A DNA stretch of 64,000 bases from Streptomonospora nanhaiensis (GTDB lineage Bacteria; Actinomycetota; Actinomycetes; Streptosporangiales; Streptosporangiaceae), in contig NZ_JACCFO010000001.1 in assembly GCF_013410565.1 (NCBI RefSeq), forward strand, positions 5,828,001-5,892,000. Direction: 5' to 3'. Every line of letters starts with the position of its first letter. Position 1 is the first letter of the stretch. The position numbers were made by a program, and so were the translations under genes. Under the pieces are notes generated by a model that saw only the letters and a list, made by a program, of their open reading frames with translations, had not been told where the DNA came from and searched no databases. This document shows, in pieces, positions 47,456-55,422 of this stretch.

Positions 47456-47645
47456 AGAACCCGACTCCACCACCCGGCGGTGTGACCGCGACCCGCATCT
47501 CGCGGTGCGCCCCGCACGAGACCCCCGCACCCCACGTTGCGTTCGTCCGCCTTTGGGCTGACGTGAGGACGGTAGAGCCCATGCACACACCCCCCTGTCC
47601 ACCCCCGCCCGCGCCGCGTCCCCGCTCCCGTGAGGATGAGCGCGC

Positions 47646-48608
47646 GTGATCGGGGCGACCCGCGAGCGCACCGCGCCGCCCGGGGCCAAGCCCCCGCCGC
47701 CCCGCGCGACCCGGCGCCGCGCCGTGTCGCGGCTGCGCCGCCGCGACGGCCTGGCCGCCTACGTGTTCCTGGCCCCCTGGTTCGTCGGCCTGCTGGCCAT
47801 CACGGTCGGCCCGATCCTGGCCTCGCTGTACTACTCCTTCACCGACTACTCCCTCATCGGCGACCCGCAGTGGGTGGGCCTGGAGAACTACGTCCGGATG
47901 ATCGGCGACGAGCGGCTGCACACCTCGCTCGGCGTCACGTTCACCTACGTGTTCGTGTCCGTGCCGCTCCAGCTCGCGCTCGCCCTGGCGCTGGCCCTGG
48001 TCCTGGACCGGGGCGTGCGGGGCCTGGCGATCTACCGCTCGGTGTACTACCTGCCCTCGCTGCTGGGCGGCAGTGTGGCCATCGCGATCCTGTGGCGCCG
48101 GGTGTTCGGCGCCGACGGCCTGGTCAACCAGGTCCTGGGCTTCTTCGGGATCCAGGGCGAGGGCTGGGTCTCCCACCCCGACTACGCCCTGGGCACCCTG
48201 GTGGTGCTCAACGTGTGGACGTTCGGCGCCCCGATGGTGATCTTCCTGGCCGGCCTGCGGCAGATCCCCGTCATGTACCACGAGGCCGCCGCCGTGGACG
48301 GCGCCGGCCCGGTGCGGCGGTTCTTCTCCATCACCGTCCCGCTGCTCACGCCGATCATCTTCTTCAACCTGGTGCTGCAGATGATCAACGCCTTCCAGAC
48401 CTTCACGCAGGCGTTCATCGTCAGCGGCGGGGACGGCGGACCCTCCGACGCCACCATGTTCTACACGCTCTACCTGTACCGCGAAGGGTTCGGGAACTTC
48501 GACATGGGCTACGCCTCGGCCATGGCGTGGCTGCTGCTCGCGATCATCGCCGGGTTCACCGCCGTGAACTTCCTCGCCTCCAAGTACTGGGTCTTCTATG
48601 GTGACTAA
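47646..48608 (+). CDS. Sugar ABC transporter permease (MalF/UgpA type)
   Basis: 320 residues from a GTG with GTGAGGA upstream. Basic, Pro-rich residues 1-35 precede six membrane helices (first: AAYVFLAPWFVGLLAITVGPILASLYYSF). The EAA loop that docks on the ATPase is EAAAVDGAGPVRRFFSITVPLLTPII. With the next gene it forms the membrane channel for a binding-protein-dependent sugar importer. Overlaps the next gene by 11 bp. Confidence 0.93.
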   Translation: MIGATRERTAPPGAKPPPPRATRRRAVSRLRRRDGLAAYVFLAPWFVGLLAITVGPILASLYYSFTDYSLIGDPQWVGLENYVRMIGDERLHTSLGVTFTYVFVSVPLQLALALALALVLDRGVRGLAIYRSVYYLPSLLGGSVAIAILWRRVFGADGLVNQVLGFFGIQGEGWVSHPDYALGTLVVLNVWTFGAPMVIFLAGLRQIPVMYHEAAAVDGAGPVRRFFSITVPLLTPIIFFNLVLQMINAFQTFTQAFIVSGGDGGPSDATMFYTLYLYREGFGNFDMGYASAMAWLLLAIIAGFTAVNFLASKYWVFYGD

Positions 48609-49461
48609 GCCGCACACCGCCGCACCCCGCATGTTCGGGCACCGCCGGCGCCTGTTCACCCACGTCGCGCTGATCGGGTTCGGCCTGGTCATGCTGTATC
48701 CGCTGCTGTGGATGATCTCCAGCTCGTTCAAGCCGACCTCGGAGATCTTCAGCGACCCCAGCCTGATCCCGCGCACCTTCGTGCCGCAGAACTACCCCGA
48801 GGGCTGGACCGCGCTGGAGTACCCCTTCCACCACTACATCTGGAACTCGCTGGTGGTGGTGGCCGGCTCGATCGTGGGCAACCTGCTGGCCTGCTCCATG
48901 GCGGCCTACGCGTTCGCCCGTCTGGAGTTCCGCGGCCGGCGGCTGTTCTTCGGGATCATGCTCACCACGATCATGCTGCCGATCCACGTGGTGATCGTGC
49001 CGCAGTACATCCTGTTCGCCAACCTGGACTGGATCAACACGTTCTACCCGCTGATCGTCCCGAAGCTGCTGGCCACCGACGCCTTTTTCATCTTCCTGAT
49101 GGTGCAGTTCATCCGCGGCCTGCCCCGCGACCTGGACGAGGCGGCGCGCATCGACGGCTGCGGCCACGCCCGGATCTTTTTGCGGATCGTGCTGCCGCTG
49201 TCGATGCCGGCGCTGGCCACCACCGCCATCTTCACCTTCATCTGGACCTGGAACGACTTCTTCAGCCAGCTGATCTTCCTGACAGACCCCGAGATGTACA
49301 CCGTCCCCGTCGCGCTGCGGACCTTCGTCGACTCCCAGAGCCAGACCAGTTGGGGGCCGCTGTTCGCGATGTCGGCGATCGCGCTCGGCCCGATCTTCGG
49401 CTTCTTCCTGGCCGGACAGCGCTATCTCGTGCGCGGCATCGCGACCACCGGAATCAAGTGA
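48598..49461 (+). CDS. Sugar ABC transporter permease (MalG/UgpE type)
   Basis: 287 residues starting within the end of the previous gene. Six helices (first: HVALIGFGLVMLYPLLWMISSSFK) with the typical SFKPTSEIF and NSLVVVAGSIVGNLLACSMAAYAFARLEF segments; EAA loop EAARIDGCGHARIFLRIVLPLSMPAL. Partner of the upstream permease. The operon has no ATPase gene, so a shared MsmK-type ATPase elsewhere in the genome is expected. Confidence 0.93.
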   Translation: MVTKPHTAAPRMFGHRRRLFTHVALIGFGLVMLYPLLWMISSSFKPTSEIFSDPSLIPRTFVPQNYPEGWTALEYPFHHYIWNSLVVVAGSIVGNLLACSMAAYAFARLEFRGRRLFFGIMLTTIMLPIHVVIVPQYILFANLDWINTFYPLIVPKLLATDAFFIFLMVQFIRGLPRDLDEAARIDGCGHARIFLRIVLPLSMPALATTAIFTFIWTWNDFFSQLIFLTDPEMYTVPVALRTFVDSQSQTSWGPLFAMSAIALGPIFGFFLAGQRYLVRGIATTGIK

Positions 49462-49478
49462 CCGAAAGGAACCCGACC

Positions 49479-50762
49479 ATGCGAAAAGGGCTTCGGCCGG
49501 CGGCGGGGATCGCCGCGCTGGTGCTGGCCGCGACCGCCTGCGGAGGCGGCTCAGGCGAGGACGAGGTGGTGGAGCTGCGGTTCTCCTGGTGGGGCGCCGA
49601 CGACCGGCACGCCACCACCCAGGAGGTCATCGAGCGCTTCGAGCAGGCCCACCCCAACATCCGCGTCGAGGGCGAGTACACCGACTGGGAGAGCTACTGG
49701 GACCGGCTGGCCACCAACACCGCGGCCAACGACGCGCCCGACATCATCACCCAGGAGGAGCGCTACCTGCGCGAGTACGCCGACCGCGGCGCGCTGCTGG
49801 ACCTCAACGAGGTCGGTGAGCAGCTGGACACCTCCCAGCTGGACGAGCTGGTCATGCCCGGCGGTGAGCTGGACGGCGGCCTCTTCGGCGTGCCCACCGG
49901 CGTGAACGCCTTCACGATCATGGCCGACCCCCAGGCCTTCGAGGAGGCGGGCGTGGAGATGCCCGACGACGAGAACTGGACCTGGGAGGAGTACGTCGAG
50001 ACCGCCGTCGCGATCTCCGAGGGCTCCGACGGCGAGATCATCGGCAGCCAGACCCCGGCGTTCAACGAGCAGAGCTTCCAGATCTTCGCCCGCCAGCGCG
50101 GCGAGCAGCTCTACGACGAGAACGGCGAGCTGGCCTTCGACGCCGCCACCATGACCGAGTACTGGGAGCTGATGCAGCGCCTGCACGAGGAGGGCGGCGC
50201 GCCCGGCGCGGCCGAGAGCGTGGAATACGAGTCGGGCGGCCCCGACCTGTCGGTGCTGGCCACCAACGAGGGCGCCATGGCGGCCTTCTGGACCAACCAG
50301 CTCGGCGCCATGGCCGAGACCGCCGGCCGCGACCTGGAACTGCTGCGGTTCCCCGGCGAGGCCGAGTCCGAGCAGGCCGGCACGTTCTTCAAGCCGGCCA
50401 TGTTCTACTCCATCTCCGCGGAGACCGAGCACCCCGAGGAGGCGGCCCTCTTCGTGGACTACCTGCTCAACGACCGCGAGGCGGCGGAGCTGATCCTGGC
50501 CGACCGCGGCCTGCCCGCCAACACCGAGGTCCGCGAGCAGATCCGCGACCAGCTGCCCGAGGCCGACCAGTTGGGCGCCGACTTCCTGGACGAGATCGAG
50601 CCCGACGTTGCCGGCGCGGTGCCGCCGCCGCCCATCGGCGCGGGCGAGGTCGTCGACATCACCAAGCGCATCAACGAGGACCTCATGTTCGGCGAGATCA
50701 GCCCCGAGGAGGCCGCCGAGCAGTGGATCTCGGAGGTGGAGACCGCCACCGGCGACGAGTGA
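49479..50762 (+). CDS. Extracellular sugar-binding lipoprotein
   Basis: 427 residues from ATG 49479 with GAAAGGA upstream. A short signal peptide ends in a lipobox with Cys21 (LAATACGGG), anchoring the protein outside the membrane. The family-1 solute-binding fold shows ELRFSWWGADDRHATTQEVIERFEQAHPNI early, and many Trp/Tyr residues able to stack on sugars. The mature protein is strongly acidic. It delivers the ligand to the two permeases upstream; the ligand is unknown, and binding-protein-last order is unusual but seen. Confidence 0.92.
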   Translation: MRKGLRPAAGIAALVLAATACGGGSGEDEVVELRFSWWGADDRHATTQEVIERFEQAHPNIRVEGEYTDWESYWDRLATNTAANDAPDIITQEERYLREYADRGALLDLNEVGEQLDTSQLDELVMPGGELDGGLFGVPTGVNAFTIMADPQAFEEAGVEMPDDENWTWEEYVETAVAISEGSDGEIIGSQTPAFNEQSFQIFARQRGEQLYDENGELAFDAATMTEYWELMQRLHEEGGAPGAAESVEYESGGPDLSVLATNEGAMAAFWTNQLGAMAETAGRDLELLRFPGEAESEQAGTFFKPAMFYSISAETEHPEEAALFVDYLLNDREAAELILADRGLPANTEVREQIRDQLPEADQLGADFLDEIEPDVAGAVPPPPIGAGEVVDITKRINEDLMFGEISPEEAAEQWISEVETATGDE

Positions 50763-50821
50763 GGCCCACGGGGGCACCGCCTTGCCGGTGCGGCCCGCTC
50801 CGCGAGGTCCGCGCCACAGCG

Positions 50822-50865
50822 GCGGCGCCCGCACCCCCTCATGGGCTCGGGGGTGCGGGCGCCGC
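50822..50865. terminator. Bidirectional 17-bp hairpin
   Basis: GCGGCGCCCGCACCCCC (50822-50838) pairs perfectly with GGGGGTGCGGGCGCCGC (50849-50865) around a 10-base loop, between the convergent binding-protein and LLM oxidoreductase genes. Confidence 0.8.
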
Positions 50866-50886
50866 TTCGCGCGGGCGGGCCCGGGG

Positions 50887-51831
50887 TCAGCGCCGCAGCA
50901 GCAGCGGGGCGAGTTCGCGCAGCTGGGCGGTCTGCTCCTCGACGGTGGGCGCCAGCGGCTGCACGCTGACGTGGTCGGCGCCCGCGGCCAGGTGGGCGTT
51001 GACCCGCTCGGCGACGGCGGCGGCGTCGCCCCAGCCCACGAGGGCGTCGACCAGTGCGTCGCTGCCTGTGCCGTTCTGGGCGGTCAAATCCTCCTCGCTC
51101 CAGCCCAGTTCGCGCAGGTTGTTGACGTAGTTGGGCAGCGACAGGTAGATGGCGGTGTACTCGCGGGCGCGCGTGCGGGCGTGTTCGGGGTCGGTGGTGA
51201 TCACGACCGCCTGCTCGGGCGCCAGCAGGGGCTCGGGGCCCAGCACGGCGCGCGCCTTGGCGGTGTGCTCGGGCGTGGTGAAGTAGGGGTGGGCGCCCTG
51301 GGCGCGGTCGCGGGCCAGCTCCAGCATGCGGGGCCGCAGGGCGGCCAGCACCCGGGGCACGGGCGCGCGCAGCGGGGCGGCGTAGGAGGCGGCGGCGTCC
51401 ATGGCGTCGAGGTACTCGCGCACGGCGGTCAGCGGCTTGGCGTAGGTGCGCCCGCGCGCGGCGACCAGGGGCGGGTGGCTGGCGCCCAGGCCGAGCACGA
51501 ACCGGTCGGGCCAGGCGTCGGCCAGGGTGTCGGCGGCGGTGGTGGCGAGGATGGCGTCGCGCGACCAGATGCTGGCGATCCCGGTGGCGACGGTGAGGCG
51601 CTGGGTGGCCGACAGCAGCACCGCGGCCTTGGACAGCGCCTCGCTGCCTCCGGGGTAGTCGCCGCCGAACCACAGGGCGCCCAGGCCGATGTCCTCGATC
51701 TCGGCCGCCGCCCGGCGCAGGGTGGCGGCGGGGGTGGCGAAGAGGGTGGTCCCCAGCCACGCCCCGTAGGGGCCGATGCGCTCCTTGAGTGCGGCCGGGT
51801 CGGTCCGCGGGTGCGTCTGCTGCTCGCTCAT
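50887..51831 (-). CDS. LLM-class (F420-dependent-type) oxidoreductase
   Basis: 314 residues from ATG 51831 with GTGAGGA before it. A luciferase-like TIM barrel: IGLGALWFGGDYPGG, LLSATQRLTVATGIASIWSRDA, RFVLGLGASHPPLV and the C-terminal GWGDAAAVAERVNAHLAAGADHVSVQPL are subfamily blocks (TIGR03620-like). Such enzymes use reduced F420 or FMN; the substrate is unknown. It diverges from an ArsR regulator with palindromes between them. Confidence 0.87.
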   Translation of the reverse strand: MSEQQTHPRTDPAALKERIGPYGAWLGTTLFATPAATLRRAAAEIEDIGLGALWFGGDYPGGSEALSKAAVLLSATQRLTVATGIASIWSRDAILATTAADTLADAWPDRFVLGLGASHPPLVAARGRTYAKPLTAVREYLDAMDAAASYAAPLRAPVPRVLAALRPRMLELARDRAQGAHPYFTTPEHTAKARAVLGPEPLLAPEQAVVITTDPEHARTRAREYTAIYLSLPNYVNNLRELGWSEEDLTAQNGTGSDALVDALVGWGDAAAVAERVNAHLAAGADHVSVQPLAPTVEEQTAQLRELAPLLLRR

Positions 51832-51886
51832 CAAGCGTCCTCACGTCAGGTGGAAACTCCGCTGCCGTCTGCAGGCGAAGCTACTG

Positions 51887-51921
51887 CATGTTCGCGAGGA
51901 TGTGAACATGGCGCGCGCCAT
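51887..51921. promoter_or_regulatory. Overlapping palindromes in the LLM-arsR divergent promoter
   Basis: CATGTTC-N10-GAACATG (51887-51910) has perfect 7-bp arms, and ATGGCGCGCGCCAT (51908-51921) is a perfect 14-bp palindrome sharing three bases with it. CATAAT (51931-51936) just beyond could be a -10 for arsR. Confidence 0.55.
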
Positions 51922-51943
51922 AAGGGAGTGCCATAATCGGGGG

Positions 51944-52321
51944 ATGCCCAGCCGCACCTCGACCCCGCTCGACCACCCCGAGGAACGCGAGTTGGAGTTC
52001 GCCCGCGTCATGGCCGCGCTGAGCGATCCCGTGCGCCTCGGCATCATCGCGACCCTGGCCGACCACCCCGGGCTGCCGTGCGGGCGGTTCGACCTGCCCG
52101 TGGGCAAGTCCGCGGCCAGCCGCCACTTCCGCGTCCTGCGCGAGGCCGGCCTGCTGCGCCAGTGGGACGACGGCACCCGCCGGCGCAACGACCTGCGCCG
52201 CGCGGAGTTGGACCGCCGCTTCCCCGGCCTTCTCGACCTCGCCATCGACGAGGGCCGCAGGCGCGGCCGGGCGGGCGTGTCCGAAACCGAGGATCGCTGC
52301 TTCTGGCACAGCCGCGCCTGA
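51944..52321 (+). CDS. ArsR family transcriptional regulator
   Basis: 125 residues. The winged helix reads MAALSDPVRLGIIATLADHPG, then GKSAASRHFRVLREAGLLRQWDDGTRRRNDLRRAEL. The metal-binding CVC box of ArsR/SmtB sensors is absent, so this is likely a non-metal member. It is divergent from the LLM oxidoreductase and presumably represses it. Confidence 0.9.
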   Translation: MPSRTSTPLDHPEERELEFARVMAALSDPVRLGIIATLADHPGLPCGRFDLPVGKSAASRHFRVLREAGLLRQWDDGTRRRNDLRRAELDRRFPGLLDLAIDEGRRRGRAGVSETEDRCFWHSRA

Positions 52322-52332
52322 CGCGGCTGTGC

Positions 52333-52788
52333 TCAGCGGTCGCCCAGGGCCCGTTCGACGTTGGCGGCCATGACCGACAGCACCCGCACCGCCTCGGCGT
52401 ACTGCTCGGGGGTGAGGCCGTCGGCGGCGGCGGCGCGGGCCGCCGCGATGCGCTCGGCGATGTCGGCGTGGGCCGCGCGGCCGGCGCCGGTCAGCGCGAG
52501 GGTGCCGTCCTCCTCGTCCGGGGCCTCGGCTCCGCCCGAGGCGGTCCAGCCGCGGTCGGCGAGCGCGGCCAGGACCTCGTCCAGGGAAGGGCCCTCGCTG
52601 TCGTTCCAGAACGGCGCCAGCGCCTCGGCCAGTTGCCCGCGGCGGGCGGGGGAGCGGCTGAGGGTGTTGAGGACCTGCCAGTGGCGGCGCAGGAGCCCGT
52701 GGTCGGCGAGTTCGGCCGCGGGTTGGCGCTCCAGCAGGCCGTCGAGGTGCTTGAGCCAGAAGCCGATGGGCGCTTCGCCGCCGGTCAT
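52333..52788 (-). CDS. MarR-like regulator
   Basis: 151 residues starting MTGGEAPIGFWLKHLDGLLE. Helices around LRRHWQVLNTLSRSPARRGQLAEALAPFW and the wing-like WTASGGAEAPDEEDGTLALTGAGRAAHADIAERIAAAR match the MarR layout. It is convergent with arsR and divergent from a second MarR gene across an AT-rich operator region. Confidence 0.78.
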   Translation of the reverse strand: MTGGEAPIGFWLKHLDGLLERQPAAELADHGLLRRHWQVLNTLSRSPARRGQLAEALAPFWNDSEGPSLDEVLAALADRGWTASGGAEAPDEEDGTLALTGAGRAAHADIAERIAAARAAAADGLTPEQYAEAVRVLSVMAANVERALGDR

Positions 52789-52799
52789 GCCGCCTCCCG

Positions 52800-52815
52800 T
52801 AAAATATGTCTTTTA
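52800..52815. promoter_or_regulatory. AT-rich inverted repeat between two MarR genes
   Basis: TAAAA-TATGTC-TTTTA lies in an unusually AT-rich 40-bp stretch shared by the divergent MarR-like genes and is the natural place for both promoters and an operator. Confidence 0.45.
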
Positions 52816-52853
52816 GCATGTTGTTGTCTTTGATTATGTGACCGGATGGAGCG

Positions 52854-53354
52854 ATGGTCAACACAGAACCCGAGGCCGCCGACGCCCAGGCGGCCGCGGT
52901 CGAGGCCGCCATGACGGCGCTGCGCTCGGCTTACCGCAGGCGCACCCTGGCGCGGGCCGCCCGGCGCAGGGGCGAACGCGCCGGCCGCCACGGCGCGCTG
53001 CCGGACGCGGTCGTGGAACTCCTGGACGCGGTGGCCGCCGCCGAGGACCGGGGCGCGCCGCTCACGGTCACCGAGGCCGCGGGGCTGCTCGGCGTCGACC
53101 AGCCCCGCGCCAGCCGCTTGGCCGCGCGGGCGCACGGCGACGGGCTGCTGCGGCGCGGCGCCGACCAGCGCGACGGCCGCCGTTCCCCCCTGGCCGTCAC
53201 CGATGAGGGCCGCGCCGTGCTGGCGGCCGTGCGGGACTTCCGCCGCAGGGTGGTGGCCGAGGCGCTGGCGGAGTGGCCCGCCGCCGACCGCGCCGCCCTC
53301 GCCCGGCTGCTCGACCGCTTCGTGCGGGACTTCTCCGCCGCCGCCCGGAACTGA
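52854..53354 (+). CDS. MarR family transcriptional regulator
   Basis: 166 residues. LTVTEAAGLLGVDQPRASRLAARAHGDGLLRRGADQRDGRRSPLAVTDEGRAVL is the MarR recognition helix and wing with the conserved D-x-R-x2-R motif. An Arg-rich N-terminal helix (RSAYRRRTLARAARRRGERAG) is additional. It has no obvious metabolic partner apart from the divergent MarR-like gene. Confidence 0.88.
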   Translation: MVNTEPEAADAQAAAVEAAMTALRSAYRRRTLARAARRRGERAGRHGALPDAVVELLDAVAAAEDRGAPLTVTEAAGLLGVDQPRASRLAARAHGDGLLRRGADQRDGRRSPLAVTDEGRAVLAAVRDFRRRVVAEALAEWPAADRAALARLLDRFVRDFSAAARN

Positions 53355-53401
53355 CGGCCCCGGCCCCACGGCGGCGCGGTGCCGTGTGAGCGCACGCGAA
53401 A

Positions 53402-53433
53402 CGGCCGGGCACCCCCAGGGGGAGGCCCGGCCG
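53402..53433. terminator. Hairpin between convergent marR and pgl
   Basis: CGGCCGGGC (53402-53410) pairs with GCCCGGCCG (53425-53433); the enclosed segment carries an extra CCCCC/GGGGG stem. Confidence 0.6.
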
Positions 53434-53463
53434 CATCGCCCGCTCGCCCGCGGCGCCGTTGGG

Positions 53464-54246
53464 CTACATCACCCCGTGCGGGGCGAACTGCTCGGGCAGG
53501 CGGGACGCCGCCGCCCGGTCCAGCAGGAACAGGGTGCGCGAGCGGCCCCACACCCCGGCGGCCGGGACCTGTGTGGGGCCCGCGCCGCTGAGGGCCAGCC
53601 GCACGGCGTCGGCCTTGCCCTCGCCCGAGGCGATCACCCACACCTCCCGCGCCGAGCGGATCGCCGGGAACGTCAGCGAGATCCGGGTGGGCGGCGGCTT
53701 GGGCGCACCGCGTACGGCCACCACCGGGCGCTCCTCCTCATACAGCGCCGGCTGCTCGGGGAACAGCGACGCGACATGGGAGTCGGGGCCGATCCCCAGC
53801 ATGCACACGTCGAACGCGGGCACCGGGGAGTGGTCCTCGGGCCGCGCCGCGCGCGCGAGCTCGTCGGCGTAGCGCTCGGCCGCCCGCTCCGGGTCGTCGC
53901 CGTCGGGGCCGTCAGGCGCGGGCATCGGGTGCACCCGCGCCGGGTCCAGCCCGACGCGGTCCAGCAGCGCCGCCCGCGCCTGGGTCTCGTTGCGCTCGGG
54001 GTCGCCCGTGGGCAGGAACCGCTCGTCGCCCCACCACACGTCCAGACGGCGCCAGTCCACGGCGTCGCGCGCCGGGGCGGCGGCCAGTTCGGTCAGCACG
54101 GCGATGCCGATGCCGCCGCCCGTGAGCACGATCGAGGCCGAGCCCTGCGCGGTCTGGGCGTCGACCAGCCGCGTCACGATACGCGCCGCCGTGGCCTTGG
54201 CCAGCAGCGAGGAGTCGGGGTGGACGATCGCGCCGGGGCGGCTCAC
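53464..54246 (-). CDS. pgl: 6-phosphogluconolactonase
   Basis: 260 residues from a GTG overlapping the opcA stop by 4 bp. SIVLTGGGIGIAVLTEL, the DVWWGDERFLPTGDPERNETQARAALLD block and DVCMLGIGPDSHVASLFPE are the DevB-type lactonase signatures. It hydrolyses 6-phosphogluconolactone made by Zwf. It is last in the minus-strand pentose-phosphate run. Confidence 0.94.
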   Translation of the reverse strand: MSRPGAIVHPDSSLLAKATAARIVTRLVDAQTAQGSASIVLTGGGIGIAVLTELAAAPARDAVDWRRLDVWWGDERFLPTGDPERNETQARAALLDRVGLDPARVHPMPAPDGPDGDDPERAAERYADELARAARPEDHSPVPAFDVCMLGIGPDSHVASLFPEQPALYEEERPVVAVRGAPKPPPTRISLTFPAIRSAREVWVIASGEGKADAVRLALSGAGPTQVPAAGVWGRSRTLFLLDRAAASRLPEQFAPHGVM

Positions 54247-55169
54247 ACGGGCTCCTCGGTGCGGTCGAGCATGGCCGCCATGAACTTGGCGGTGCGCTCG
54301 TAGACCTCGTCCGCGTCGAGGCGGCGCAGTTCCTCGGCCAGCGCCTCCGCCGGGCGGCGGCGGGCCAGCGCGACCGTCTGGTCGGGCTGGTTGGGCCGGG
54401 TCAGGGTGGCGACGCGGCCGTCGTAGCGCTGGAGGTTGATGTCGCCGTTCTCGGTGATCAGCCGCGCACCGGTGATACCGGGGCCGTTGGAGGTGGTGCG
54501 CTCCACCCGCACCTCCAGTTGGTCGGCCAGCCAGGCCACCAGCAGGTCGGCGCTGGGGTACTGCGTCTCGGCGGTGACCTCGGCTTGGGTGACCCACCCG
54601 CACGGCTGGTCCATCGTGCTGGCCAGCAGCGACCGCCAGGGCGTCAGCCGGGTCCAGGTGAGGTCGGTGTCGCCGGGCTGGTAGTTGCGGATGCGGTTCA
54701 GCAGGTCGGCGACGGGGTCGGCGGCGCGCAGCGCGTCGGTGATGCGGCGGTGCGCGAGCCGGCCCACGGGGTCGGCGCTGGGGTTGGCGGGGCCCACACC
54801 CGGCCACCACGCCACGACCGGGGCGTCGGGCACCAGCAGCGGCGTGACCACGGAGCCGGGGTGGTCGCCCAGCGGGCCGTAGAGGCGCAGCAGCAGCGCC
54901 TCGCCCGGCCCGGCGGTGCCGGGGCGGCGGATCTCGGCGTCGATGGCGGGCTCGGCCTCGGGGTCGCGCCGGATCAGCGCGAGGATGCGCGAGGGGTGCT
55001 CGCGGCCGGCCTCGGTGGCGGCGCGGACCGCGTCGTAGTGGTCGGCCTCGTCGGTCACCACGATCAGGGTGAGGACCATGTTGAGCGCACCCCCGCCGAC
55101 GCTGTGCCGCTCGGCGGTCAGGGCCTCGGAGATCTGCGAGGTGGTGGTGCGCGGCAGGTACAGCGTCAT
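54243..55169 (-). CDS. opcA: Glucose-6-phosphate dehydrogenase assembly protein OpcA
   Basis: 308 residues from ATG 55169 with GGGAGG 8 bases upstream; an open frame further 5' lacks signals. MTLYLPRTTTSQISEAL, RHSVGGGALNMVLTLIVVTDE, RILALIRRDP and VVAWWPGVGPANPSADPVGRLAHRRITDAL are typical of actinobacterial OpcA. It activates or assembles Zwf, whose gene lies directly upstream in the transcript. Confidence 0.93.
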   Translation of the reverse strand: MTLYLPRTTTSQISEALTAERHSVGGGALNMVLTLIVVTDEADHYDAVRAATEAGREHPSRILALIRRDPEAEPAIDAEIRRPGTAGPGEALLLRLYGPLGDHPGSVVTPLLVPDAPVVAWWPGVGPANPSADPVGRLAHRRITDALRAADPVADLLNRIRNYQPGDTDLTWTRLTPWRSLLASTMDQPCGWVTQAEVTAETQYPSADLLVAWLADQLEVRVERTTSNGPGITGARLITENGDINLQRYDGRVATLTRPNQPDQTVALARRRPAEALAEELRRLDADEVYERTAKFMAAMLDRTEEPV

Positions 55170-55422
55170 GGGTGTCGCCTCCCAAAGGACGTCTGGAGAG
55201 CCTGGAGGGCCGGAGTGGCGCGGGGCGCCCGGACGGCCCGGAGAGCCTGGGGAGAACGGCCGGGGCGGTTGTCCACAGGCCGGGCAATCGGGTTGGCGGC
55301 GCGCGCGGGCCCGGTGCCACGGTGGATCCATGGACACCGGACTCCCGTTTGGCCTTCGCCTCCGCACACCGCCGCCACCGGCCGTGTGCCCGGCCGCGCC
55401 CCCGCCGGCGCGTGCCGGCCGG

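Larger units (their letters stand above)
47062..47645. other. Divergent promoter region between oxidoreductase and ABC operon
   Basis: 584 bases without a gene. It holds the two operator palindromes listed separately, one near each end. The centre (47220-47400) is relatively A/T-containing (GGGTTTTTCCGAATCGG and a similar CGGGTTTTTCCGG) with no recognised signal. Confidence 0.6.
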
